A stretch of DNA of 41,270 nucleotides from MD308 sp051888795 (GCA_051888795.1 JBJFCD010000177.1:1-41270), one strand, 5' to 3'; numbered from the stretch's first letter, positions 30,828 to 38,905 are shown. Notes: generated from the sequence alone by a model not told the origin. Made by a program: numbers and translations.

Positions 30828-30902
30828 TCACTTCCTCGCCATCCGTGCTAATGCAATAACGGTCAGACATATCATTCCTGTTATCATTACAGCTGTGTTC
30901 AT
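30828..30902 (-). CDS. Membrane microprotein (24 aa)
   Basis: A 24-codon frame, MNTAVMITGMICLTVIALAR, with a perfect AGGAGG ribosome site 8 bases before the ATG. It is a single hydrophobic helix with a basic end. It overlaps both neighbours by a few bases. It is short enough that function and even translation need proof, but the ribosome site is among the best in the window. Confidence 0.5.
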   Translation of the reverse strand: MNTAVMITGMICLTVIALARMARK

Positions 30903-31141
30903 TTTCTGTACCTCCTGTTCATCTTCTGCTTTTGTTCTACAAAGCCCCTGAAAGCATCTCTGCCCTGCGGCGGTTTATTTGCATCGTTGTATTGCTCGAT
31001 TAACTCCGCCATACTATTCATGATGGGATTAAGCTGTATTGCCAGCTCCTTCACCGCTTCTGCAACTCCATCCATAGCTTCTTTGCAGGCTTCGTCAATA
31101 ATTGCAAAATCTATGTTTTTACCTTCCAACAGTCCTCTCAC
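30899..31141 (-). CDS. Small helical phage protein (80 aa)
   Basis: An 80-residue amphipathic helical protein (ACKEAMDGVAEAVKELAIQL, then a QKQKMNRRYRK basic tail). The frame can open at a GTG that overlaps its own GGAGG, so the real start may be a CTG or TTG three or four codons later. Family unknown; it overlaps the microproteins on both sides. Confidence 0.55.
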   Translation of the reverse strand: MRGLLEGKNIDFAIIDEACKEAMDGVAEAVKELAIQLNPIMNSMAELIEQYNDANKPPQGRDAFRGFVEQKQKMNRRYRK

Positions 31142-31236
31142 CTCCTACGCTTCCACAAATCTATAAATATCCGGAAAGCAATTCCTAATGCAAAACCGAA
31201 CATCACAAACCCTATATATAGTCCTATGTTGTTCAT
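31138..31236 (-). CDS. Membrane microprotein (32 aa)
   Basis: A 32-codon frame starting MNNIGLYIGFVMFGFALGIA, one membrane helix followed by a basic FRIFIDLWKRRR end. The leader AAGGCGGTGCGGA is shared, as a 15-bp repeat, with the next gene upstream at 31748. Start and stop overlap the flanking genes. Confidence 0.5.
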   Translation of the reverse strand: MNNIGLYIGFVMFGFALGIAFRIFIDLWKRRR

Positions 31237-31748
31237 TCCGCACCGCCTTCCTTGCTATTCTTGCGTGCTATTGGTCTAACATTTTCTTTAACTGTTTTAG
31301 CTGAAATTTCCTTGATTTCTTCAACATCTACTATCTGTTCTTCTACACTAGAAATCTGTTTTTTAACGGCATCTATTTCCTTTGTCTTTTCTTCCAAAAG
31401 TTCTCTTACATCTGTTAGAAAAATCTGATTGTCGCTTAATGTAGTGCCTAAATAATTTTCCATATTGAGTTCTCTGAAAAGTGATTCAAGCTGTTTTAAT
31501 TCAAGGATTTTGTTGCGAATGGTTGTCTGTAATTGCGATACAAAGATTTCCTTTGCTATAGCATGACTTTCTTCACCGGCATTAAAATCATCCATATCCC
31601 TAAACCAACTGTCATTATTGAATTTGATTTCGTCGTTATCCATATAGACATATGTATCTCTATCATTTTTCTTATTTGATATTTTTAATTTAACTGCAAA
31701 TGTTGGTTTTCCGTTTCTTATAATAATCACTTCTGATGGTTTCATCAT
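31233..31748 (-). CDS. Coiled-coil phage protein (171 aa)
   Basis: A 171-residue protein. A beta-rich N-terminus (VIIIRNGKPTFAVKLKI, then DTYVYMDNDEIKFNNDSW) is followed by a long coiled coil (LQTTIRNKILELKQLESLF, VRELLEEKTKEIDAVKKQIS) and a Lys/Glu tail. No family is recognised. Base composition is AT-rich, like the immunity region. It follows the GNAT-like gene in the early operon. Confidence 0.6.
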   Translation of the reverse strand: MMKPSEVIIIRNGKPTFAVKLKISNKKNDRDTYVYMDNDEIKFNNDSWFRDMDDFNAGEESHAIAKEIFVSQLQTTIRNKILELKQLESLFRELNMENYLGTTLSDNQIFLTDVRELLEEKTKEIDAVKKQISSVEEQIVDVEEIKEISAKTVKENVRPIARKNSKEGGAE

Positions 31749-31761
31749 TCCGCACCGCCTT

Positions 31762-32205
31762 TCACGCTAATTTCTTGCCCCACCGCATTTTCATTTCATC
31801 GGGTATGCTTTGCCCTTTATTACGTTTTCCTGTCCAATGTTTACCGCCAGCAACACCGTCACAGTTAAAATTACTCGCTTTCAAACTTGCTCCGCTTTCA
31901 GATTGTAATGTGTATGTAATAATAGTTTTATATCCCATTTCTTTAGCAATTCTGCAACAAGCTCCATATAACATCGAGCAGGCATTTTTAGTACCATCCG
32001 TGCATAATCTATTAATCTCGCAAGTAACTCCATCATCAAGATATCTGCTTACTGGTCTGCCACATACAGCTACCCCTACAAGTTTATTTCCGTCATACAA
32101 ACCTACAGAAAACTTATGTCCTACCGTTGCTTTATGATGACGATGATTGATGTTGATAAAATCACTCGCTTCTTTGAATGTTATCGGTCTAATCTCCATA
32201 ATCAC
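31762..32205 (-). CDS. XF1762-like GNAT-fold protein
   Basis: A 147-residue protein with the XF1762-family pattern: RPITFKEASDFININHRHHK, VGHKFSVGLYDGNKLVGVAV, CGRPVSRYLDDGVTCEINRL, then KNACSMLYGACCRIAKEMGY and TYTLQSESGASLKASNF. The fold is that of GNAT acyltransferases. Members are common in phages; the acceptor is unknown. The GTG start has GGAG at good spacing; an ATG two codons later is also possible. Confidence 0.8.
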   Translation of the reverse strand: MIMEIRPITFKEASDFININHRHHKATVGHKFSVGLYDGNKLVGVAVCGRPVSRYLDDGVTCEINRLCTDGTKNACSMLYGACCRIAKEMGYKTIITYTLQSESGASLKASNFNCDGVAGGKHWTGKRNKGQSIPDEMKMRWGKKLA

Positions 32206-32207
32206 TT

Positions 32208-32549
32208 TTACTCCATTTCTGTCAGCTTACCAACTGCGTATGAACAATAATCATCATCGTCAGTTAAACGCTCATGTTCGTCACACCAGCTAATGCCTTC
32301 AGCACCTTCAACACATTCATCGCTATGTCTTATGCAGTTTTTGCATCTTATGATTTCTGCAAGTCTGCCCTGTTCTTCTAGGTCTTCATAGTGTTTGAGT
32401 TTGCTATTTTCAGTTCTCTCTATAACTAAGAAACTGCTCAACACTCCTTTTTCTTCGAACGATAAGCCATTTTCTGTTGATAAATTACGGATTATAGAAA
32501 TTGCCTTATTTCTAATTTCGTCATTACATTTATTTGTTAATCTACTCAT
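32208..32549 (-). CDS. Cys-rich small phage protein, complete copy
   Basis: The full 113-residue version of the gene cut at the window's left edge. It has a CKNC pair, WCDEH, a DDDD run and CSYA, ending VGKLTEME. It is the last gene before the left edge of the repeat that can be seen; the last 19 bases of its frame lie outside the repeat as far as this window shows. The stop is 2 bases before the GTG of the GNAT-like gene. Confidence 0.82.
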   Translation of the reverse strand: MSRLTNKCNDEIRNKAISIIRNLSTENGLSFEEKGVLSSFLVIERTENSKLKHYEDLEEQGRLAEIIRCKNCIRHSDECVEGAEGISWCDEHERLTDDDDYCSYAVGKLTEME

Positions 32550-32725
32550 CGCTTACCTCCTTGCTTAGCCCAATCAGCCTTTACCAGTACACCGTGCTTT
32601 TCAAGGTCTCTGTATGTTTTTAGTTCTATTGCCATTTTGTAAATTAATTTTTCCTGTAAGGTTTCGTACTGGCTGTAAAAACTTAAAAACATTTCTAGTT
32701 CTTTATCGGATATTTTATCTAACAT
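32546..32725 (-). CDS. Small helical phage protein (59 aa), copy in prophage B
   Basis: Identical to the 59-codon gene at 320-499, with the same ribosome site and the same ATGA overlap with the Cys-rich gene. Confidence 0.7.
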   Translation of the reverse strand: MLDKISDKELEMFLSFYSQYETLQEKLIYKMAIELKTYRDLEKHGVLVKADWAKQGGKR

Positions 32726-32739
32726 TCTGCTGTCCTTTC

Positions 32740-33012
32740 CTATGGTTCTATTAACCTCTCATAAGCTGCAGCTATGGCGAGATCGTTCAGCATGGTGTTG
32801 ATCCAGCTGTAATATGTTGACCTCTCAATATGCAGTCCCTCGCAGATCTGCTTTTCTGTCTTCTTTTCGACATACCTCATGCACATCAGCTGCTGCTGTT
32901 GCTTCGGCATCGTTTTGACATAATCAGCAATAATCCTGTTCCAGCTTGTATCTTTTGCCTCAGAGTATCTATAAAGTTTTAACTCTATTTCCTGTCTGAG
33001 TTCTTTTTTCAT
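32740..33012 (-). CDS. Sigma region 4-like HTH regulator, copy in prophage B
   Basis: Identical to 514-786. In prophage B it is the best candidate for switching on the late operon that starts near 27600; it lies mid-way in the early operon rather than at its end. Confidence 0.7.
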   Translation of the reverse strand: MKKELRQEIELKLYRYSEAKDTSWNRIIADYVKTMPKQQQQLMCMRYVEKKTEKQICEGLHIERSTYYSWINTMLNDLAIAAAYERLIEP

Positions 33013-33062
33013 TCCTCGCCCTCACCGCCCTCTCTTTTTTCTGTAATGTGTCCGCTTCATTG

Positions 33063-33188
33063 TCATTTGATGCTATATCCTAAGTAAAGGCATGCCACGT
33101 TGCTGATCAGCATAACCGCACCAAATATCAGAGTTATAACTGTTGCCTGCCTGTTACTCAGCTCGATTTTCTCCCTTGATTTCTTCAT
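33063..33188 (-). CDS. Single-pass membrane microprotein (41 aa), copy in prophage B
   Basis: Identical to 837-962, with the GAGGAGG ribosome site inside the end of the DUF4406 gene. Confidence 0.7.
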   Translation of the reverse strand: MKKSREKIELSNRQATVITLIFGAVMLISNVACLYLGYSIK

Positions 33189-33483
33189 TGCGTTCCTCCT
33201 CTTCGTACATCACCAAAAGCCCGAGACTTTCTGCATATTCTTTTTCAAATCTTGCTCCATTGCTGTCCTCCCAGTTATCCAGCATATAGATTGCATCGCA
33301 GAACTTTATCAGGATTCCATCAATCGCCATATACTGCCCATAACTCAGGTGGTATACGTCTATCCGGGATGGGTCTACCACATCATGTCCGAGCTTCCTC
33401 AGCCGCTTCACTGCAGCTTTAAACTTCCCTCTGTACTCGCTGGGCTTCAGCCCTGTAATCTTACCGCTTATGTATATCCTCAC
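33154..33483 (-). CDS. DUF4406 family protein, copy in prophage B
   Basis: Identical to 928-1257: MRIYISGKITG opening and deoxyribosyltransferase-like fold. It is 11 bases downstream of the PP-loop gene, so the pair is co-expressed. Confidence 0.85.
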   Translation of the reverse strand: MRIYISGKITGLKPSEYRGKFKAAVKRLRKLGHDVVDPSRIDVYHLSYGQYMAIDGILIKFCDAIYMLDNWEDSNGARFEKEYAESLGLLVMYEEEERNEEIKGENRAE

Positions 33484-33494
33484 TTATGCCTCCT

Positions 33495-34553
33495 TTATTT
33501 GTAATCAACACCTATATAGTCAAGGACTTTAGCAAGCCCCAGCCCTTCTTTATTTGGCTGCCATTTACCGTCTACCATTTCACCGCCTCCAATGCAGTAT
33601 TCGTATTGTCTTGGATGCGTTTCTTTTAACCGCTGGAATCTGTTCGGCTCTTTTTCCAAGTGACATCCGAACATGCAGAAGATGCAGCCTGTCCTGTTGC
33701 AACCTGTGGTCTTCAGAAGTGTTCCGTCATATTCGCCTAGAATATCAAACGTGGTTATCTGACCTTCTATCTGCTCTTCATCGCTTGTTGGTACGATATC
33801 TCCATACACAGATGCATAAGGCACATCGTATTCCTTGATGTAATGGAGCACATCTTGTTCTGTCCAGAATGACAGTGGCTGTGATGTGGGATTTTTTGCG
33901 TCAAACGCATTGCAACCAGTTTTTAACCACGCCATATATCTTAACTGACCTTCAGAAGCCATTGTTCCGATAATTGCTTTTCTCCCTGTTTGCTTTTGGT
34001 ATAAGTGCATTGGCTTCTTTTTCATCACACTGCAACACTTTGTGCTTATGTCAAACGGTGCATCAGCAAGGAATTTCCACTTTTGGATGTTAAATTGTGA
34101 AGGCTCTCCGTTCGGTGCTTTATATAATCCATTAAGCATTTTCCATCTTGCTCCTTCTCGCTTTCCGTTCCTGACTGTTTCGACAGTTTGAGAAACCCTT
34201 TTACTTACAACTGGATAACCATAAATTTTCAGCACTTCATCAAACCGCATTTCAGGTCTGATAATCTCAACATCACTGTTGAAACAATCATACTTACCAG
34301 CTTTGATGCTTTTAACAAAGCTTTGTATTTCTGGATATTCAAGCCCTGTATTTACGAATACTGCAGGCACATCATCATACATATTGTCAATTATGTGTTT
34401 AAGAACCGTGCTATCTTTGCCGCCTGAAAAGCTTATATAAACTTGACCGTTCCAATAGTCATACCATTGCTGAATTCTCAGTTTTGTCATAATTATCTTG
34501 CCTTCAAGTGGTACGCTTTGCATTTGTGCCAGATCGTAAGCACTATGTTTCAT
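33495..34553 (-). CDS. PAPS reductase/DndC-like PP-loop protein, copy in prophage B
   Basis: Identical to 1269-2327, with SGGKDS PP-loop, KCC motif and four-Cys cluster. In this complete prophage its early-operon companions include a ParB-methyltransferase and a GNAT-like protein. Confidence 0.88.
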   Translation of the reverse strand: MKHSAYDLAQMQSVPLEGKIIMTKLRIQQWYDYWNGQVYISFSGGKDSTVLKHIIDNMYDDVPAVFVNTGLEYPEIQSFVKSIKAGKYDCFNSDVEIIRPEMRFDEVLKIYGYPVVSKRVSQTVETVRNGKREGARWKMLNGLYKAPNGEPSQFNIQKWKFLADAPFDISTKCCSVMKKKPMHLYQKQTGRKAIIGTMASEGQLRYMAWLKTGCNAFDAKNPTSQPLSFWTEQDVLHYIKEYDVPYASVYGDIVPTSDEEQIEGQITTFDILGEYDGTLLKTTGCNRTGCIFCMFGCHLEKEPNRFQRLKETHPRQYEYCIGGGEMVDGKWQPNKEGLGLAKVLDYIGVDYK

Positions 34554-34713
34554 TATCGTCCACCTCTTCACATATGTTTTTCAAAGCAAAGGGGGCTTGT
34601 CCCCCATTGCCGATTGGAATATAATTCAATTAGCATGACTCTGGTTGCCGCCAGTTCATGCTATTGGCTGTCGCTTTCCTAAGTTTCCTGCAAGTTGCTT
34701 AAGGCGGCAGCTT

Positions 34714-35517
34714 TTAAAATTCTGATAGTGGTATAAGCTTCTGCATCCACGCATATATATACTTCACATCCTCTGCCCTCGCTTTCATCGTAAGTCTTTG
34801 TAATCCCTCATAGACCCTTATGTCATACTCGTATGGTGTAATACCGGGTTCATAAGGTATTTGGTCTCTTGCTAGAGAATATAAAAATAATAATTTAGAA
34901 TCACTGACTGACCAGCTGGCAAACAAATCTTTTACAAGGTCTATGTGGTCACGATCTTGTTTATTAAACTCCTCCGTTTCGGAGGGGTTAGTTTGTTCGT
35001 CTGTCTCTTTCTCTTTATCTCTCTCTTGCTCTGTCTCTTTCTCTTGCTCTGTCTCTGTGTTACACTTTGTTACAGGTGCGTTACATTGTAACGTTTCATC
35101 ATTTTGAGCAGGTAATTCTTCTGGATTATCCGGCTTTGGAAGGCTATTCTTTTTCTTTGCTCTATGCTTTCTCACCCTTGCGGCAGAAGACCCCTCTTTG
35201 CCTATGTTTTCTATAGTTTGTGGCAATATGTACTCGTCTTCACAAACCTCTTCTATCAATCCTTTGGATAAAAGAAAAGCCAAAGTAACTTTTACGTTGT
35301 CCACTTCCTCGTCAAGATCCAGTGCCAGCTCTTCTGCAAATTCATCCTCAACACCTTCAAATATCAGCTTCCCCTCGTTTTTTAGACTCAACAACTGCAT
35401 TTTCAGGTATATGATTGTGAAAGTATCGCCGCCTGCTATGTTTCTGAGTTTTTTTATTTTCTTATCCTTGAAAAAGTCGTGTTGCAACTTTAACCAGTAA
35501 AATTTTTTATCTGACAT
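34714..35517 (-). CDS. Phage replisome organizer, copy in prophage B
   Basis: Identical to 2488-3291. No helicase loader, single-strand binding protein or primase is visible elsewhere in prophage B, so replication must rely on host helicase loading. Confidence 0.85.
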   Translation of the reverse strand: MSDKKFYWLKLQHDFFKDKKIKKLRNIAGGDTFTIIYLKMQLLSLKNEGKLIFEGVEDEFAEELALDLDEEVDNVKVTLAFLLSKGLIEEVCEDEYILPQTIENIGKEGSSAARVRKHRAKKKNSLPKPDNPEELPAQNDETLQCNAPVTKCNTETEQEKETEQERDKEKETDEQTNPSETEEFNKQDRDHIDLVKDLFASWSVSDSKLLFLYSLARDQIPYEPGITPYEYDIRVYEGLQRLTMKARAEDVKYIYAWMQKLIPLSEF

Positions 35518-35538
35518 GTGTTTATCCTCTTTCCGCAT

Positions 35539-35552
35539 GCAGTTATAACTGC
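35539..35552. promoter_or_regulatory. 14-bp perfect palindrome, copy in prophage B
   Basis: GCAGTTATAACTGC upstream of the replisome organizer, identical to 3313-3326. Confidence 0.4.
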
Positions 35553-35624
35553 TCTATCTTTCGTTGTATTCGATTTTTATTTGTCTGTGGTACATTTATA
35601 TTCCCAAATCGTTTACGGCTTAAT

Positions 35625-36179
35625 TTAGACGGTCACAGGGCTATTTACTAAATCCATTCCTATAAGCTCTGCCGGAGTGCTTTTATAAAGCCTGCTCATC
35701 ACAGATAGCTGCAAAGCCGTGGGCAATGCTTTGTTGTTTTCGATAAGGCTCATGGTGACCTTATTAAACGATGGATCGTGCTGCTGGATAATAGATATGA
35801 CTTGCTTCGCCTGCAGCCCTGCCGCTTCACGTGCTTCTTTCAGCCTGTTCGGCGGTACAAGCTCCAGCTGCTGCATATCGCTTTCCATCAGGATCCTGTT
35901 TACTTTTTTCAACGGTGCAAAGGTATGCCTTGCCCTGTTGGTGGTCTCGTTCTTATATGCAGTAATCTCCTTGATATCATCAGTTCGATAAAATCCCCTG
36001 CCGCTTGACAGGCTCACGATCACGAAGCCGTCACCGTTATCTATCGCCCTCATTTTCTCGATTCTTGCTCTTACTGCTCTCTCTGACCTGATGTTCCAGA
36101 TTCTTGCGAGCTCATATTTTGATATAGCGTTTTGTCTACCTATCGGGATATCTTCGTACATTTCTTCAAGTGTAGCCAT
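35625..36179 (-). CDS. Winged helix plus XRE HTH protein, copy in prophage B
   Basis: Identical to 3399-3953; a two-domain DNA-binding protein directly upstream of the replisome organizer. Confidence 0.7.
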   Translation of the reverse strand: MATLEEMYEDIPIGRQNAISKYELARIWNIRSERAVRARIEKMRAIDNGDGFVIVSLSSGRGFYRTDDIKEITAYKNETTNRARHTFAPLKKVNRILMESDMQQLELVPPNRLKEAREAAGLQAKQVISIIQQHDPSFNKVTMSLIENNKALPTALQLSVMSRLYKSTPAELIGMDLVNSPVTV

Positions 36180-36203
36180 CGCTCTTCTCCTTTTCCGTTA
36201 TTT

Positions 36204-36329
36204 TTAGACCGCTTCAAAACTTGCAGCGAAGCAGATTATTATATAAAGGCATGCCATTGAATAGATGCCTGCCCCTACTCTGGCGATCCACCATGCCGGG
36301 CTGTATTTCCTGATTCGTACTTTTTTCAT
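36204..36329 (-). CDS. Membrane microprotein (41 aa), copy in prophage B
   Basis: Identical to 3978-4103, with AAAGGAG ribosome site and a single hydrophobic helix. Confidence 0.7.
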   Translation of the reverse strand: MKKVRIRKYSPAWWIARVGAGIYSMACLYIIICFAASFEAV

Positions 36330-36331
36330 AT

Positions 36332-36667
36332 CTAACTCCTTTCCGGCAGCTCTGCGATTTCTTTCGCAATCTCCGCTGCTTTTTTATAATCGTCCGTTGA
36401 CATACACTGAGTCCATAAATCATATAAACCGTTATCATCTTCGGCTGTGCACTCTTTGCGTTCGCCCCAGTCTAAAGGACAAAATTCACACATCGTTTTA
36501 TATGAACCAGATTGTTCAATTGCGTAATCGCATAAAAAACAATCATTAACCAAATTACATTTATAGTCAGTCATTATGAAGTAATCCCATTTATCCTTTC
36601 CAGGATAATCTGCCAGCCACCGCCACATTTTACGATGTTCTTCAATTGCTTTTTCTCTAGATATCAT
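36332..36667 (-). CDS. Conserved Cys-rich phage protein, copy in prophage B
   Basis: Identical to 4106-4441, with the NDCFLCDYA and CEFCPLDWG motifs. Confidence 0.75.
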   Translation of the reverse strand: MISREKAIEEHRKMWRWLADYPGKDKWDYFIMTDYKCNLVNDCFLCDYAIEQSGSYKTMCEFCPLDWGERKECTAEDDNGLYDLWTQCMSTDDYKKAAEIAKEIAELPERS

Positions 36668-36668
36668 T

Positions 36669-36800
36669 TCAGTTCCTTTCCAGTTCGGCATATACAACAC
36701 CGTCCTTGCATGTAAATATCAGATTGTATTTAGCCATCTTTCTTACCCATGCCAGTGTTGGATTGCCTGTTACAATAAATTTCCCTTTAACGTATCTCAT
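36669..36800 (-). CDS. Small phage protein (43 aa), copy in prophage B
   Basis: Identical to 4443-4574; its stop is one base before the next start. Confidence 0.6.
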   Translation of the reverse strand: MRYVKGKFIVTGNPTLAWVRKMAKYNLIFTCKDGVVYAELERN

Positions 36801-36815
36801 CCCTGTTAGCCCCTT

Positions 36816-37058
36816 TTATACTGTTTTTAATTGCTTGTCCTCTGCTGCAGCTTTTGCTATCATTTTTTCATATCTCTCATCCCCTAAGGTCTGCCGAGCT
36901 TCCTCCGGGTATATGACATATGTATGCCTTTGACCTTCGATTTTCTGTTTGTAGGCGACTCCGAATTTCAGCTTTCCTTGTTGGATTCCTACCCTCACCG
37001 CCTGCACCGGGATTCCGAGAGCCTCGCCCATCATTTCGGGCTTAATTCTGATCTCCAT
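36816..37058 (-). CDS. Small HTH-like DNA-binding protein (80 aa), copy in prophage B
   Basis: Identical to 4590-4832; divergent from the plus-strand membrane protein gene at 37141. Confidence 0.7.
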   Translation of the reverse strand: MEIRIKPEMMGEALGIPVQAVRVGIQQGKLKFGVAYKQKIEGQRHTYVIYPEEARQTLGDERYEKMIAKAAAEDKQLKTV

Positions 37059-37086
37059 TGGTGTCCTTCCTTTCCGCTTCCATATA

Positions 37087-37115
37087 TTTACTTTTTGTTC
37101 GAATCGGCTTATAAT
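37087..37115 (+). promoter_or_regulatory. Sigma-70-type promoter, copy in prophage B
   Basis: TTTACT-17-TATAAT before the plus-strand gene at 37141, identical to 4861-4889. Confidence 0.65.
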
Positions 37116-37140
37116 CTTCTTGTTGTAAAGGAGATTTGCC

Positions 37141-37473
37141 ATGAAACAATTTGAAAAGAATTTAAAGTTAATACAAAGCAACATCCAAAACCTAACTCGT
37201 TCAGTTAATAAATCAAAGCTGAACATTTCTGATGATGAAATATACTTTTTAAAAGCAAAGGGTCTGATTGAAACTTCACGAGATTATGAAAATGATCTTC
37301 GAATCATGCTTTCTGACTCTGGCATTACATATTTTGATGATAAAAGAGAAAGCAGAATTAAAATGCTGATCTCGTGGTCTATAAACTTTGCTGTAGCTGT
37401 ATTATCTGCAGCGTTCGGCTCTGGATTAACTTTATTAATTCAGTTTTTAATTCAGAATCTGGCTGAAAAATAA
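37141..37473 (+). CDS. Winged-helix-like membrane protein on the opposite strand, copy in prophage B
   Basis: Identical to 4915-5247. It is the only plus-strand gene within prophage B's leftward early operon and has its own promoter and ribosome site. Confidence 0.75.
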   Translation: MKQFEKNLKLIQSNIQNLTRSVNKSKLNISDDEIYFLKAKGLIETSRDYENDLRIMLSDSGITYFDDKRESRIKMLISWSINFAVAVLSAAFGSGLTLLIQFLIQNLAEK

Positions 37474-37538
37474 GCAGTAATTACTGCCCCTATAAAAAAC
37501 CAAAACATTACCCAGAAAAATTTGAATGTATTAAACAT
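37452..37538 (-). CDS. Hydrophobic microprotein (28 aa), copy in prophage B
   Basis: Identical to 5226-5312; antisense overlap with the 3' end of the plus-strand gene. Confidence 0.5.
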   Translation of the reverse strand: MFNTFKFFWVMFWFFIGAVITAYFSARF

Positions 37539-37558
37539 GCTCATGCTCCTTTCTGCCA

Positions 37559-37798
37559 TCAGTGCACATCTGCGATTTCGCAAATATCGCCCAGCATACA
37601 GCTCTCGATGTTTTCCAAGTCATAACCCATATCTGCGAGCTGTTTTCCTCGCTTTTCCATGTTTCTCAACTTGTACATATACTGCCTGCGCTTATACTTG
37701 ATGCGATGTTCTGCTCTGGCAAGCTTCACCGCTTCAGAATTTGTCAGCCTTTCTATTTCCATCTCCACCTGCTGATCTGTTAAAAATTCCTTTGCCAT
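37559..37798 (-). CDS. Small charged helical protein (79 aa), copy in prophage B
   Basis: Identical to 5333-5572, with the same AAAGGAG ribosome site. Confidence 0.65.
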   Translation of the reverse strand: MAKEFLTDQQVEMEIERLTNSEAVKLARAEHRIKYKRRQYMYKLRNMEKRGKQLADMGYDLENIESCMLGDICEIADVH

Positions 37799-37851
37799 AT
37801 CATGCTCCTTTCTTACCGCTTTTTACATCTCCCGGGTGGTATAGCCGCCCA

Positions 37852-38073
37852 TTAAAACTCTATAACCTTTTCGTTGAATCCGAAAAGATGTATTAGCCTA
37901 TCAGTATTAAGGTCAATTGAAAGTCGAAATCTTTTGATGCTCCTATTTTCTTTGTTGTTCCTGTATCTTAAAAGCAGACGGAACGGTTGACCATCAACGC
38001 CGCCAACACGAAATCTCCAGCAGTTCTCATGTTTTCTTATTAATATGTTTTTCTTTGAATTTGGTTTTTTCAT
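37852..38073 (-). CDS. Small basic phage protein (73 aa), copy in prophage B
   Basis: Identical to 5626-5847; start chosen at the ATG after GTGAGGAAG. Confidence 0.55.
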   Translation of the reverse strand: MKKPNSKKNILIRKHENCWRFRVGGVDGQPFRLLLRYRNNKENRSIKRFRLSIDLNTDRLIHLFGFNEKVIEF

Positions 38074-38104
38074 TTTCTTCCTCACTTCCTGCGGCTTATC
38101 CGCT

Positions 38105-38308
38105 TCATGCTCCTTTATTCTTCTTTTGGTCTTCATAAAATAAAGTCCAATCAAAATTTAATGCTTTTCCGATTTTTTTAGCTAACTTAACACTAGGTTT
38201 TAGCTTGCCATTTTCAATCATGCAAATAGTTGTTCGACCACATCCGCACATATCAGCTAAACCCAGTTGAGTTAAATTAGCCTTTCTTCTAATATTTTTT
38301 AAATCCAT
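38105..38308 (-). CDS. Cro-like XRE regulator, copy in prophage B
   Basis: Identical to 5879-6082; first gene of prophage B's early operon. Confidence 0.85.
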   Translation of the reverse strand: MDLKNIRRKANLTQLGLADMCGCGRTTICMIENGKLKPSVKLAKKIGKALNFDWTLFYEDQKKNKGA

Positions 38309-38333
38309 ATATCCACCTCTCTAATTTGAAAAT

Positions 38334-38448
38334 GTCATATTAAATGGCTTAATTTAAATTATAGTCATTTTAAATGACTTGTCAATATAAAAAGGTTATT
38401 TATTATGACATTTTTATATTGTTTTATTGTATAGTCATAAATAATGAC
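38334..38448. promoter_or_regulatory. Operator array, copy in prophage B
   Basis: Same four GTCAT-N5-ATGAC sites (38334, 38364, 38395 and 38434 as left edges) as in prophage A. Prophages A and B are therefore predicted to be homoimmune. Confidence 0.85.
38358..38385 (-). promoter_or_regulatory. Early (Cro) promoter, copy in prophage B
   Basis: Perfect TTGACA-16-TATAAT on the minus strand around the best operator; identical to 6132-6159. Confidence 0.85.
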
Positions 38449-38455
38449 ATATAAT
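38427..38455 (+). promoter_or_regulatory. Repressor promoter, copy in prophage B
   Basis: TTGTAT-17-TATAAT with an operator in the spacer; identical to 6201-6229. Confidence 0.75.
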
Positions 38456-38479
38456 AATTAAAAACTGGAGGTTTTAGTT

Positions 38480-38905
38480 ATGGATTTCAGCAATAATTTA
38501 AAATCATTTAGGAAAAAGAGGAAAATGAATCAATCAGATTTAGCAAGAGTATTAAATATAGGGAGAACCACTGTTACAAGTTGGGAGAATGGAATTAATT
38601 ATCCGTCTGTTGAAATTTTAGACAAATTAGCCTCTATATTAGAAGTATCTACAGATGATTTATTAGGGAGAGATGCTATAGCCGATAAATATAAAAGAGA
38701 TGAATGTACTATAAAATTATTATCCAACTATTCAAAACTAAATGATTTTGGGAAAAAAGAGGCACTGAAAAGAGTATCAGAGCTAACCGAGATATCTAAA
38801 TATACCAAAACTCATGATCATGATATGCCTATTGCTGCACATAATGATGCAGTTATAGATAAAGAGGAGCTGAGGTTAATGCAGGAAGATATTGATGAAT
38901 TATAA
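38480..38905 (+). CDS. CI-like XRE repressor (ImmR-type), prophage B
   Basis: A 141-residue repressor, identical to the prophage A protein except for two residues near the C-terminus (DKEELRL instead of DNKELKL), where the long repeat ends. The DNA-binding domain is the same, so both repressors recognise the same operators. Confidence 0.9.
   Translation: MDFSNNLKSFRKKRKMNQSDLARVLNIGRTTVTSWENGINYPSVEILDKLASILEVSTDDLLGRDAIADKYKRDECTIKLLSNYSKLNDFGKKEALKRVSELTEISKYTKTHDHDMPIAAHNDAVIDKEELRLMQEDIDEL

Larger units (their letters stand above)
32227..38862. repeat. Long direct repeat, right copy (prophage B early operon and immunity switch)
   Basis: Second copy of 1-6636. It runs from the Cys-rich gene to the repressor's codon ~128. 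Right of 38862 the two prophages differ in sequence and in gene content; left of 32227 the window has nothing to compare. Confidence 0.95.

Noticed and set aside
31081..31141. GKNIDFAI-like phrase at the 80-aa protein start similar to the TerL Walker B stretch
   Set aside because: Match of only a few common residues in an otherwise unrelated small helical protein; coincidence.
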